Part shown: in pieces, positions 1-8,251 of the stretch
Position numbering within the stretch: the first letter of the stretch is position 1
How the letters are laid out: each line of letters begins with the position of its first letter
Origin: a virus
IMG/VR virus record: IMGVR_UViG_3300029266_000927
Coordinates: 1-21,296 of that record
DNA: 21,296 bases
Direction: 5' to 3' (one strand)
Made by a program: the position numbers and the translations under genes
The notes under the pieces: model-generated
What the model was told of the DNA's origin: nothing
Database searches by the model: none
Seen by the model: the letters and a program-made list of their open reading frames with translations, nothing else

Positions 1-2
1 GG

Positions 3-317
3 AAGAAGTCTGACTGGAAATACCTAAACGATCCTACTATGAGAGGTGATATTGTTGGTGGATCAGTAAATGGACTTTTAGTTCCAGCTGGTTCAACTAC
101 AGTATATGACCAAATCTTAGGAAAGAACGCTAAGAGACCATTCTTACATGTTAGATATAGAGCTTCTGAAACTGAAGACAGACGTTACAAAACTTGGATT
201 ACTGGTTCTGCTGGTGGTGCAAGAACTTCTGATCTTGATGCGATGGAAGTAAACTTCTTGAGTGAAAGAGCTGTATGTACTTTAGGTGCAAACAACTTCT
301 TTATATTCCAAGACTAA
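3..317 (+). CDS. Major capsid protein, C-terminal part (5' end outside window)
   Basis: The reading frame is open from base 3 (codons AAG AAG TCT GAC TGG) to TAA at 315-317, so the gene starts before the window; the ATG at 39 is internal. About 104 residues are visible. The motifs GLLVPAGSTTVYDQ, RPFLHVRYRAS, YKTWITGSAGGA and a closing LGANNFFIF look like the C-terminal axial-domain end of HK97-fold major capsid proteins of Bacteroidota phages, including, from memory, crAss-like ones. Family knowledge: such proteins assemble the icosahedral shell around a portal and scaffold. The position just before head and tail genes and the strong hairpin after the stop fit a highly expressed capsid gene. 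The product name rests on motif recall and gene order, not on a search; another abundant head protein is the main alternative. Confidence 0.72.
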   Translation, partial: KKSDWKYLNDPTMRGDIVGGSVNGLLVPAGSTTVYDQILGKNAKRPFLHVRYRASETEDRRYKTWITGSAGGARTSDLDAMEVNFLSERAVCTLGANNFFIFQD

Positions 318-336
318 TATAACAATTTGTAATTTT

Positions 337-360
337 TACCCTCGTTTTTAAACGGGGGTA
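337..360 (+). terminator. Strong hairpin after the capsid gene (terminator or mRNA stabiliser)
   Basis: TACCCTCGTT and AACGGGGGTA face each other around a four-base TTTA loop; all ten pairs form, with one G-T wobble. It starts 19 bases after the capsid stop codon. The bases that follow are A/T-rich (ATTATTACTTTATAAATTTT) but have no clean T-run, so it may be a weak or partial terminator, or a 3' stabiliser of the capsid mRNA. No TAnnTTTG promoter is visible between it and the next gene at 404, which favours partial read-through. Confidence 0.6.
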
Positions 361-403
361 ATTATTACTTTATAAATTTTAAATTAAATTAAATCTTTTT
401 ATT

Positions 404-1162
404 ATGAAAAAACCAAGTAAATTTGTAGATAAATTCTACAGACTAAAAAGAGATGTAGCTCCATTATCTTATATGTTAGCCTCTCGAAATTCAAGACGAT
501 TCCCATTATTACATTTTGATGAAACTGAAGGTGTAAACAAACCTTTACGTTATGCAAGAAATCAAAAAACACCTTTTGAAGATGAACAAGATGGAAATGC
601 TATTTTAGAACCTATTGTGTTTGAAGATGGAGTTTTATATGTTCAAAAACAAAATCAAATATTACAACAATTTTTACATTTACATCCACAAAACGGAGTT
701 GTCTTTGAAGAAGTAAATTCTGCAAGAGATGCGGCTGAAGAGTTGGAAGTTGTAGAGATGGAATTAGATGCACAAATATTAGCTAAAAATTTACCTTTAG
801 AAAAAATGCTATCAGTATCTCGTATACTTTTAGGCAGAGGTGTAGATAAAATGTCTACTATTGAAATCAAAAGAGATATTTTATTATATGCTAAACAAGA
901 ACCTCAAGATTTTATGGACACTTTGAATGATCCAATGTTAGAATTACAAGACACAGTGTTCAAGTTTTTTGATGCAGGATTTTTAATGTTTAGAAACAAT
1001 CAAAGAGATGTGTATTTTAATTTACCAAAAAACAAGAAAAAAATACTAACTGTTCCTTTTGGAGAAGACGCTGAGTTTATTGTAGCTTCTTATTTTCAAT
1101 CTGAAGATGGTTTAGAAACATTTAAAGGATTGTCAAAACGCTTAAAAGATCAATCGAAATAA
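404..1162 (+). CDS. Conserved head-region phage protein, function unknown
   Basis: 252 residues starting at an ATG after an A/T-rich leader with no Shine-Dalgarno sequence. I do not know its function. It is soluble, with no signal peptide or membrane segment. The N-terminal third is basic then mixed (VAPLSYMLASRNSRRFPLLHFDE, residues ~19-41, has many large hydrophobics), followed by RNQKTPFEDEQDGNAI and FLHLHPQNG around residue 90. The middle is a long acidic helical stretch (residues ~105-180, AAEELEVVEMELDAQ), and the end has FNLPKNKKKILTVPFGEDAEF near residue 205-225. The first and last motifs feel familiar from other marine phages, where the gene usually carries no functional name. The place between the capsid gene and the small 92-residue protein suggests a head or capsid-assembly role, but this is inference from position only. 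Confidence 0.75.
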   Translation: MKKPSKFVDKFYRLKRDVAPLSYMLASRNSRRFPLLHFDETEGVNKPLRYARNQKTPFEDEQDGNAILEPIVFEDGVLYVQKQNQILQQFLHLHPQNGVVFEEVNSARDAAEELEVVEMELDAQILAKNLPLEKMLSVSRILLGRGVDKMSTIEIKRDILLYAKQEPQDFMDTLNDPMLELQDTVFKFFDAGFLMFRNNQRDVYFNLPKNKKKILTVPFGEDAEFIVASYFQSEDGLETFKGLSKRLKDQSK

Positions 1163-1165
1163 GCG

Positions 1166-1173
1166 TATCTTTG
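1166..1173 (+). promoter_or_regulatory. Bacteroidota-type promoter -7 element (TATCTTTG)
   Basis: TATCTTTG matches the Bacteroidota -7 consensus TAnnTTTG and lies four bases after the stop of the preceding gene. I see no good TTG at the expected -33 distance. The inferred start site falls around 1177-1180, giving a leader of about 40 bases before the ATG at 1217. The same nine bases TATCTTTGT recur in the gaps at 1558 and 10040. Confidence 0.65.
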
Positions 1174-1176
1174 TTA

Positions 1177-1190
1177 TGAGAATATTCTCA
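1177..1190. promoter_or_regulatory. 14-bp perfect palindrome at the predicted transcription start
   Basis: TGAGAATATTCTCA reads the same on both strands and begins three bases after the TATCTTTGT promoter element. A perfect two-fold symmetric site overlapping a start site looks like an operator for a dimeric regulator. As RNA it would have no proper loop unless the centre opens, so a 5' hairpin is the less likely reading. No regulator gene is visible in the window. Confidence 0.4.
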
Positions 1191-1216
1191 ATAACCCATT
1201 AAAAACTTTTTATAAA

Positions 1217-1495
1217 ATGGTAAAATTTCTAAAAATTTCAAACGCTCCTATTACTGGTCAATTAATCAGTCTTGACGGAGTTAAAGCAGTATCAACAGCA
1301 ACAGCTACAGCAGTAACTGTAACAATCGATTATGTTGATGGAACTACTACTACAGTAACAACAGCAGCTCAGGTTGCTCATGATGTTTACAATGCAATAT
1401 TAGACAATGCAGAGGTAGCATTAGGTACATCTTGGCAGAAACCTTATTATGTGGTAACTCTTCCAAAAGCTGTAACAAGTATCGTTAATGCTTAA
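1217..1495 (+). CDS. Small abundant virion protein candidate (head decoration type)
   Basis: 92 residues. The sequence begins MVKFLKISNAPITGQLISLDGV and is rich in Thr, Val and Ala (TATATAVTVTIDYVDGTTTTVT), predicting several beta strands, then a short helix (AAQVAHDVYNAILDNAEVAL) and a final strand KPYYVVTLPKAVTSIVNA. There is no signal peptide, membrane span or catalytic motif. It forms its own transcription unit: a promoter at 1166 and a strong terminator at 1521-1555. A short beta-rich protein next to the capsid gene with private strong signals is what one expects of a decoration or cement protein made in many copies; this is inference, since I recognise no named family. Small proteins with a similar opening and ending occur, from memory, near capsid genes of other environmental phages. 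Confidence 0.7.
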   Translation: MVKFLKISNAPITGQLISLDGVKAVSTATATAVTVTIDYVDGTTTTVTTAAQVAHDVYNAILDNAEVALGTSWQKPYYVVTLPKAVTSIVNA

Positions 1496-1520
1496 TAAGC
1501 AAATTAACTAACTAAATAAG

Positions 1521-1555
1521 AAGAGGTTACAAATAAAGTAGCCTCTTTTTTTTTT
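1521..1555 (+). terminator. Rho-independent terminator
   Basis: AAGAGGTTAC pairs with GTAGCCTCTT (ten pairs, one G-T wobble) around the loop AAATAAA, and the stem runs directly into eleven T residues ending at 1555. It is a textbook intrinsic terminator, 25 bases after the stop of the 92-residue gene, and separates that gene from the tail operon, whose promoter starts at 1558. Confidence 0.9.
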
Positions 1556-1557
1556 GT

Positions 1558-1565
1558 TATCTTTG
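1558..1565 (+). promoter_or_regulatory. Bacteroidota-type promoter of the tail operon (TATCTTTG)
   Basis: TATCTTTG follows the terminator T-run by two bases and lies 15 bases before the ATG at 1581. The predicted start near 1570 leaves a leader of roughly ten bases. As at 1166, no clear -33 TTG is present; the upstream slot is occupied by the terminator stem. Back-to-back terminator and promoter suggest that the head and tail units are transcribed independently. Confidence 0.65.
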
Positions 1566-1580
1566 TAAAAAGAATTTATT

Positions 1581-2576
1581 ATGCCTATTAATGATGTTAG
1601 AAATACCGTATTAGCTATAGCTAATAAAAACAATTACGGTTACATATCTCCACAAGATTTTAATTTATATGCTCAACAAGCTCAAATGGATATGTTTGAG
1701 GATTATTTTTACCAATACAACAATTGGATTTCAAGAGAAAACCAAAGAACTTCAGGAACAGGATATGCAGATATTGTAAAAAGTTTAGTAGAAGTAATTG
1801 ATAGTTTTTCGGCAGAAATATTCTTAGGTCAATTAGCAGTAGATTTAAACAACACAAATAGATATCAACTTCCAGTAGATTATTATTTAATTAATAAATT
1901 ATTTTATTATCCGACTCAACTATATACTGGAACAAATACAGTAGTCACTGCTTTTAAATTAACCGATAGTACTCAAAATTTTGTAAGTAATCCATCATCT
2001 TTACTTACTCCTGAAATTGGTAGCATTATAGTTAATCAAACGACAGGAGTACAATGTTTTGTTACTAATGTAGACAGTACTACTGTATTGTCTTTAAGTG
2101 CTAACATAATGAATTTAAACGATGCTTACTCTATTTACAGTGCGACTAATATTACTGAAGTAGAAAGAGTTAATCAAAATAAATTATTTTTACTAACGAG
2201 TTCTAATTTAACTGCACCAACAACTCAATTCCCCGCTTATGTTTTAGGGGGAGCAAGTAGTAATGTAGCTACACCTAATGCAATTACTGGAAATACAGTT
2301 GATGTTTATCCATTAACTATACGTCAAGCGTTTGCAGTGAAAGCACAATACATTAGATATCCTTTACCACCACAATGGACTTATTTAAGTTTGCAAACTG
2401 GTGAACCTCTATTTGATTCATCATCAACAAGTTATCAAGATTTTGAATTACCATTGTCAGACGAACCAGCTTTAATAGCTAAAATATGTCAATATGTAGG
2501 AATAGAAATAAGAGAAGACGCTGTATATAAATTTGGACAAGCAGAAGAAATAATGGAATCCCAAGAATCACAATAA
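1581..2576 (+). CDS. Tail ring / head-completion protein
   Basis: 331 residues. The N-terminus (INDVRNTVLAIANKNNYGYISPQDFNLYAQQAQMDMFEDYFYQYN) is helical, with the pattern 'VRNTVL.I.NK...GYI.P..FN..A..AQ..iFE.YFY.YN' that I associate with ring or adaptor proteins in Bacteroidota and marine podoviruses. The middle (residues ~110-230) is beta-rich and Thr/Asn/Ser-rich, and the C-terminus (ALIAKICQYVGIEIREDAVYKFGQAEEIMES) returns to helix, a helix-beta-helix plan shared with portal-adjacent adaptors such as T7 gp11 and P22 gp4, though longer. It has no membrane segment. It is the first gene of the tail unit, and its stop TAA is separated by one base from the next ATG, implying translational coupling. 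The exact ring position cannot be decided from sequence alone. Confidence 0.68.
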   Translation: MPINDVRNTVLAIANKNNYGYISPQDFNLYAQQAQMDMFEDYFYQYNNWISRENQRTSGTGYADIVKSLVEVIDSFSAEIFLGQLAVDLNNTNRYQLPVDYYLINKLFYYPTQLYTGTNTVVTAFKLTDSTQNFVSNPSSLLTPEIGSIIVNQTTGVQCFVTNVDSTTVLSLSANIMNLNDAYSIYSATNITEVERVNQNKLFLLTSSNLTAPTTQFPAYVLGGASSNVATPNAITGNTVDVYPLTIRQAFAVKAQYIRYPLPPQWTYLSLQTGEPLFDSSSTSYQDFELPLSDEPALIAKICQYVGIEIREDAVYKFGQAEEIMESQESQ

Positions 2577-2577
2577 G

Positions 2578-3492
2578 ATGGCATATATAACACAATACGA
2601 ATATTATCAAAATAATGATATAAATCCTACTAATGAAAATTGGGGTTCTTATCAATACATAACACTACAAAACATTGTAAACAATTTTATGTTAATGTAT
2701 CAAGGTAATCATGAATTGCTAAATAACATTGACAGATATCAAGTTATATTTCACGCTAAACGTGGTATTCAAGAGTTGAACTACGATGCAATGAAAGAAA
2801 TAAAAATATTACAAATAGATGTTGATAACAACTATAGGTATATTTTACCTTCTGATTTTGTTAATTGGGTTAGAATATCACAATTTAAAGATGGTATACT
2901 TTATCCCTTAACTGAAAACATACAAACAAATTGGTCATCTGCATACTTACAAGACAATAATGATAATATATTATTTGATCAAGATGGTAATGCGTTAAGC
3001 CCACAAGATTCAGAATTAGATTTGTCAAGAGGATCAACAGGTATTTATTTAAATGACAATAGTCCTTTTAACGGACAACAAGGTGTTGAATTAGATGGGT
3101 GTTGGTATTTTGATTATCAATTAGGTGCACGTTTTGGATTAAATACAGAAACGGCTAATGTAAACCCTACATTTAAAATAGATAAAAAAAGTGGTGTTAT
3201 TAATTTTAGTTCAATGGGTGGCTCAAACTCAGTAGTTTTAGAATATGTTTCAGATGGAATGGAAAATGGAAATGACTCTGCTGTTAGTGTAAATAAATTA
3301 TTTGAAGAATTTATATACGCTTATATTCGCTATTCAATATTAAATGGACGTTATGGAATTCAAGAATATATTGTTAATAGAGCAAGAAAAGATAAAGCTT
3401 CTTTGTTAAGAAATGCAAAAATACGATTGAGCAATATACATCCTGGTAGACTCTTGATGAATATGCGAGGACAGGATAAATGGATAAAATAG
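2578..3492 (+). CDS. Tail tubular / adaptor protein (T7 gp11- or P22 gp4-like role)
   Basis: 304 residues, starting one base after the previous stop. Helical N-terminus with NWGSYQYITLQNIVNNFMLMY and RYQVIFHAKRGIQELNYDAMKEIK (residues ~54-77), then a beta segment NYRYILPSDFVNWVRIS, a variable Asp/Asn-rich middle (residues ~115-200), and a helical C-terminus (LFEEFIYAYIRYSILNGRYGIQEY) ending in IHPGRLLMNMRGQDKWIK. This arrangement and the opening and closing motifs match what I remember as tail tubular protein A-like adaptors of podovirus-type phages, which sit under the portal and connect it to the nozzle. The gene lies directly before the nozzle gene, the usual order. The stop TAG and the next ATG are separated by one base. 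The middle insertion makes it longer than T7 gp11 (about 196 residues). Confidence 0.72.
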   Translation: MAYITQYEYYQNNDINPTNENWGSYQYITLQNIVNNFMLMYQGNHELLNNIDRYQVIFHAKRGIQELNYDAMKEIKILQIDVDNNYRYILPSDFVNWVRISQFKDGILYPLTENIQTNWSSAYLQDNNDNILFDQDGNALSPQDSELDLSRGSTGIYLNDNSPFNGQQGVELDGCWYFDYQLGARFGLNTETANVNPTFKIDKKSGVINFSSMGGSNSVVLEYVSDGMENGNDSAVSVNKLFEEFIYAYIRYSILNGRYGIQEYIVNRARKDKASLLRNAKIRLSNIHPGRLLMNMRGQDKWIK

Positions 3493-3493
3493 T

Positions 3494-6400
3494 ATGGGTA
3501 TAGAAACTACAAATTTTAACAAGGGAAGAATGAATAAGTCTATTGACGAAAGACTTCTTCCTCCAGGTGAGTATATCGATGCTATGAATGTTCGTGTGGG
3601 TGCTACAGAAACTACTGAAATTGGTGCTGTAGAAAACTCACGAGGTAATGAGCAGATGACTACGATTACGTGGAATGGCAAAACTTTTTCATCAGCCGCA
3701 ACTACAATTGGTAGTTTTGACGATGGTATAAATGAAACTCTATATTGGTTTGTACACGATCCAAAAAATGATGCTGTAGGTGGTAATAAATTAGACGCTA
3801 TTATTTCTTATAACACACAAACAACAGGTGTAACACTACATGTAGTGTCTTCATCTGTATTAAATTTTAATCCAACTTACCTTATTACTGGAGTTAATTT
3901 AATAGATGATATGCTTTTTTTTACGGACGATTTAAATCCTCCAAGAAAAATAAATGTTAATCGTAATTATCCAGATCCTCTCACTTCAGCACCATATGCT
4001 GATGTTATAACTGAAGATGATATAAGTGTAATTTTAAAACCACCAGGATTTAATCCTTTAGATACTTTAACTGCACCACTTGTTAAGCTAATAAATGTTC
4101 CAGGAGAAGAAAATTATTTAGAAAATAGATTTATTTCTTTTGCATATAGATATAGGTATTTAGACAATGAATACAGTGCAACTTCTTTATTTACAAATCC
4201 TGCGTTTCAACCCGCAGCGTTTCAATTTGATACCAACAACTATAATAATGTTGGTATGCAAAACTTTTATAATAGTTCACAAGTTTCTTTTAACACAGGA
4301 CCTAAGCAAGTAAAAGAAGTAGATGTTTTATTTAAAGATTCCAATACTAATAATATTTTTATTGTAGAAAAATTCAACAAAAAAGATTATGGTTGGGCAG
4401 ATAATAGTACACAAGTTTTTACTTTTACTAATAGTAAAGTCTATTCCGTTATAGGACAAGATGAACTATTAAGGCTTTATGACAATGTTCCCAGAACTGC
4501 AAAAGCTCAAACAATACAAGGTAATAGATTAATGTATGGTAATTACGTAGACCAATACAATATTTCTAATGATACTGGAAGTCAAATTGCTATCAACTAT
4601 CAAACTTCTTTATTTTCTAACACTATAGATTTTCAAGCATTATCAAATGCAGATTTATCTAATGGAATAGCATATACATTATCAGGCACTTCTATTAATG
4701 TAACAAACTCTTTAGCTACATTTGATTTTTCTGAAATTGCAGATAAATTAAAATTAGACGCAACAATAGGAATTAATTTAAGATTAACTACAGATCAAAT
4801 AAACGGTGATACAGCAGATCCATGTTACAATCCAGAATTTTCTAATGGTGATATATCAGTATCATTATCTTATAGACTGCCTCAAGATTTTGCCAGTGTT
4901 TATGATATGGTTTCAAGTCCGTCATTTGCAAATGCAGTAGGTACAGTAGTAAACGTTAATTTTCAAACTATTGCAAATTGTGCAAATGGTTCAAGTGTTA
5001 CAGATGAATTTAACTGTAATTTAAGTGTACCAACAAATTGCGCAGGTTGGGCAAAATTTAATAGTAGCATTACAGATGCTACAGCGCAACAAGGTTTTAG
5101 GTTAATTACAACTCCAGGATCATCTAACGTAGGGTTTCAACCTATAGCAATGAATTATCGAAACACTAATGATCCAGCTGTAACCACAGATTTATTTGAG
5201 TATTTTAGAGTAGAAGTTGCTACGGCAAACTTTACATCTACAGATGATATTAGTTCTTTACATAGTAATAGAGATTATGAAACGGGAATAGTATATATGG
5301 ATGAATATGCGAGAGCTTCTACAGTTTTAGTATCTGAATATAATACTACATTTGTACCGTCACAGTCATCAATTAATCAAAATAAAATACAAGTAGATTT
5401 AATTAATCTTCCTCCATTTTGGGCAACTAAATATAAATTTGTTTTGAAACCAAGTAAAGGTGGATATGAAACAATATTTTCAAATTTCTTTTATGTAAGA
5501 CCGTCTAATAATGTTATTTATTTTAAATTAGAAGGTGATAATCAAAATAAAGTTACTAAAGGACAAGAGTTAATAGTAAAAAGAGATGTTGATGGTCCTG
5601 TAGAACAACTAACTAAATGTACAATATTAGATGTTACAGCTGAACCAGAAAACTTTTTAGCTTCTTTAAACGAATTAGGAGAAGATACTTTTCAATTACC
5701 TGGTTTATATATGCAAATTAAAGCACAAAACTTTAATATTACGATACCTGCAGATGCAGTTATTGAAGAGGGTGATAAAAGGTATTCAAGTGATAGTGAA
5801 AGCATATGTCGTGCTAAATTGTCTTATCCAGCTTTTACAACTACTGAAGTTAGTGGAGCTGCTGACGTATATAATGTTTACAATATTCCAGCAGGAAGTA
5901 TTATATATATAAATGCGAGATATGGAAGACAAGACAGATGTTGTGGATGTGATGGAAAAAGATATATATTTGAAAAACAATTTGTATCATCATCTGATTA
6001 TGACACTCTTTATGATTGGTTTGTAGGTGATAATATAGATCCTAACACTGGAGAAGTTACAGAAGGCAATATTGGTAACTCTACGTTTAATTCTACAATT
6101 GTAACATCTGAAGATAATCTTACATGCGTAAGAAATTCACCAACATGGCAGTTTTGGCAAGCAGGATATACTGGAACTATAGACATTACAGAACCTTTAT
6201 ATTTAGGTATTCGTACTGGAATATTTGGGTGTAAACATACGTTTCCAGCTAAAGATTCAGACTCACAAATTGATTTAGAAATTATAGTAACAAGAGCTAA
6301 TAATTTAATAGTTTTTGAATCAGAACCAGCTGACGCTAATAGTGAATTGTTTTACGATGCTTCAGAAACATATGATATAAAAGGAGGTTTTCATCAAGCA

Positions 6401-8242
6401 GGTTTAGACTCTGTTACTGATATTAGTCAAACGGCAACTACAAATGCATTTTTGACTCTAAACTTTATGGATTGTTACACGTTTGGAAATGGTGTAGAAA
6501 GTTATAAAATTAAAGATTCAATAGCTGGAAGATCTGTAGTTCTTGGACAAAGAGTTTTAGCAGCAACAAATGCAAATTATGAAGAAGCAGATAGATTTGC
6601 TGACATAACTTACAGTGGTGTTTATAGTAATACAACTGGAGTTAATAATTTAAACGAATTTAATTTAGGGTTGGCTAACTATAAAGAATGTGAAACGGTG
6701 TTTGGACCTATACAACTAATGCATCCTCGAAAAACTGATATATTAGTGTTACAAGAAGATAGAATTACTTATGTATTAGCAGGTAAAAATGTTATTACTG
6801 ATTCTACTGGTGGTGGTGTTATAGCGTCTGTTCCTCAAGTATTAGGAACACAAATAGCACGTATAGAAGAATATGGTATTAGTTTTAATCCAGAAAGTTT
6901 TGCAACGTATGGATATGATATGTTTTTTACTGATACAAAGAGGTTAGCAGTAATAAAACTAAGAGGTACAACTCAAAGCAATGATACATTAGAAATTATA
7001 TCTCAACAAGGAATGCGATCCTTTTTTAGAGATACATTTATAGAACAATTAGCTACACAGAAAATAGGTGGTTTTGATCCTTATATGATGGAATATGTGT
7101 TACACACTAATGATATACCTGTTCCGTTTCCTATTGCTCCAATACCATGTGGGACTACATTAGAATTTAATAATATAACTACTGTAAAACAGTTTGTTTT
7201 TGATTTTGGAAATATAATAGATTCTACAACAACAGTAACTTTAACAGTAACAGGATCTGTAACAGTAACAGGAGTTTGGAATGGTGTTTCAGGAACACCA
7301 GTTACTATAACTAATACAACTGCAAGTTATACGTTTGATAAAAATTTAAACACTCCTACAAATGCAACAATAACAATAACACCAACAGGATCGGCATCTT
7401 ATACATGTGTTGCAGATTGTCCTACGGAAACAGACTTAAAAGTTGTGCAAGTTGTTTTAAATTCATCACTTGATGCAGGAGATTTTATACACGTAGAGTA
7501 TGGATGGAAAACATCAACTCATATAAGTCCTATTGCAAGTACACAAGTAGAGTTTTTAGGCAACTCTACTATTGCAAGTTTATTTGATACTCAAGTTGGT
7601 ATAAGATCACTTGGTGTATTTCCTTATGATGGTGTAGATTTTGTTTTTGGAACTAATAAAATCGGATCAGATGATTTTGATGTTAATGCAAGTCCTTATA
7701 AATTAAGTTTTTTATCATCAGCAACAACTTATAATAACACAACAAATTCTACTACTGGAATACCTGCTTTAGTAGCAGCGGCAAGTGGAAATGTTATACC
7801 TTCTAATTTAATTACAAATCCAGGGTCTGATATTTATATTGCAACTGTAACACCAAGCACAACCCCTGCTTTTAGTTTACCTATCGGTAATCAATATCTA
7901 TATTTAATATATGATTTTAGAGTAACAACTGCTCAACAATTATGTTATGATGCTGCAAGTGCTGTTAATGGATGTTGTGATTGTACTGTAACATGTACAT
8001 CATTTTCTGGAGGTTCTAATCAAGTTAATTCATTTGATGCGTGTCAACAACCGTTATCTTTTACGTATTATTTTTTAAATACACAAGTTGCAACAATAAC
8101 ACCAGTTGTAGGTAGTTTAGTATTTACCTCTTCTACGTGTGATTCGACAACTACTTTACCAGTAGGGTTTTATAGATATCAAAATGGATTTTTAGAAGTT
8201 AATAATCAAGGAATAGTAATACAAGCAGGAAGTTGTGCTTAA
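3494..8242 (+). CDS. Giant tail nozzle / DNA-stabilisation protein (P22 gp10- or T7 gp12-like role)
   Basis: 1582 residues, about two to three times longer than T7 gp12 or P22 gp10. The N-terminus NFNKGRMNKSIDERLLPPGEY...DAMNVRVG...GAVENSRGN (residues 7-54) is the typical opening of phage stabilisation/nozzle proteins, beta-propeller proteins that plug the tail and hold the packaged DNA. Most of the chain is predicted beta strand, rich in Asn, Thr, Ser and aromatics, with no signal peptide. A cysteine knot-like cluster (CCGCDG) lies at residues 816-821. Residues ~1216-1310 form a Thr/Val-rich beta-sandwich-like insert with TVTLTVTGSVTVTG. A second cluster, CCDCTVTC, is at 1494-1501, and the last 66 residues form a module ending LPVGFYRY...GSCA that is repeated in the next gene. 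Family assignment is from motif recall; the C-terminal third looks like an added host-contact region. Confidence 0.75.
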   Translation: MGIETTNFNKGRMNKSIDERLLPPGEYIDAMNVRVGATETTEIGAVENSRGNEQMTTITWNGKTFSSAATTIGSFDDGINETLYWFVHDPKNDAVGGNKLDAIISYNTQTTGVTLHVVSSSVLNFNPTYLITGVNLIDDMLFFTDDLNPPRKINVNRNYPDPLTSAPYADVITEDDISVILKPPGFNPLDTLTAPLVKLINVPGEENYLENRFISFAYRYRYLDNEYSATSLFTNPAFQPAAFQFDTNNYNNVGMQNFYNSSQVSFNTGPKQVKEVDVLFKDSNTNNIFIVEKFNKKDYGWADNSTQVFTFTNSKVYSVIGQDELLRLYDNVPRTAKAQTIQGNRLMYGNYVDQYNISNDTGSQIAINYQTSLFSNTIDFQALSNADLSNGIAYTLSGTSINVTNSLATFDFSEIADKLKLDATIGINLRLTTDQINGDTADPCYNPEFSNGDISVSLSYRLPQDFASVYDMVSSPSFANAVGTVVNVNFQTIANCANGSSVTDEFNCNLSVPTNCAGWAKFNSSITDATAQQGFRLITTPGSSNVGFQPIAMNYRNTNDPAVTTDLFEYFRVEVATANFTSTDDISSLHSNRDYETGIVYMDEYARASTVLVSEYNTTFVPSQSSINQNKIQVDLINLPPFWATKYKFVLKPSKGGYETIFSNFFYVRPSNNVIYFKLEGDNQNKVTKGQELIVKRDVDGPVEQLTKCTILDVTAEPENFLASLNELGEDTFQLPGLYMQIKAQNFNITIPADAVIEEGDKRYSSDSESICRAKLSYPAFTTTEVSGAADVYNVYNIPAGSIIYINARYGRQDRCCGCDGKRYIFEKQFVSSSDYDTLYDWFVGDNIDPNTGEVTEGNIGNSTFNSTIVTSEDNLTCVRNSPTWQFWQAGYTGTIDITEPLYLGIRTGIFGCKHTFPAKDSDSQIDLEIIVTRANNLIVFESEPADANSELFYDASETYDIKGGFHQAGLDSVTDISQTATTNAFLTLNFMDCYTFGNGVESYKIKDSIAGRSVVLGQRVLAATNANYEEADRFADITYSGVYSNTTGVNNLNEFNLGLANYKECETVFGPIQLMHPRKTDILVLQEDRITYVLAGKNVITDSTGGGVIASVPQVLGTQIARIEEYGISFNPESFATYGYDMFFTDTKRLAVIKLRGTTQSNDTLEIISQQGMRSFFRDTFIEQLATQKIGGFDPYMMEYVLHTNDIPVPFPIAPIPCGTTLEFNNITTVKQFVFDFGNIIDSTTTVTLTVTGSVTVTGVWNGVSGTPVTITNTTASYTFDKNLNTPTNATITITPTGSASYTCVADCPTETDLKVVQVVLNSSLDAGDFIHVEYGWKTSTHISPIASTQVEFLGNSTIASLFDTQVGIRSLGVFPYDGVDFVFGTNKIGSDDFDVNASPYKLSFLSSATTYNNTTNSTTGIPALVAAASGNVIPSNLITNPGSDIYIATVTPSTTPAFSLPIGNQYLYLIYDFRVTTAQQLCYDAASAVNGCCDCTVTCTSFSGGSNQVNSFDACQQPLSFTYYFLNTQVATITPVVGSLVFTSSTCDSTTTLPVGFYRYQNGFLEVNNQGIVIQAGSCA
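7242..7273 (+). repeat. Short direct repeat inside the nozzle gene (TAACAGTAACAGGA)
   Basis: The 14 bases TAACAGTAACAGGA occur at 7242-7255 and again at 7260-7273, a period of 18 bases, so the frame is kept and each copy encodes a T-V-T-G strand (LTVTGS, VTVTGV). It sits in the beta-sandwich-like insert of the nozzle protein. It may be a small slippage duplication or simply a repeated strand with similar codons. Confidence 0.6.
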
Positions 8243-8251
8243 ATAAAAATT

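Noticed and set aside
39-317. A complete 92-residue gene starting at the ATG at 39
   Set aside because: The frame stays open upstream to the window edge with capsid-like residues (SDWKYLNDPT), so the ATG is internal and the gene is truncated by the window.
7229-7273. ACAGTAACA repeats as a regulatory or integration site
   Set aside because: They are in frame in a Thr/Val-rich beta domain, where repeated ACA and GTA codons alone create such repeats; no symmetry or intergenic location supports another role.
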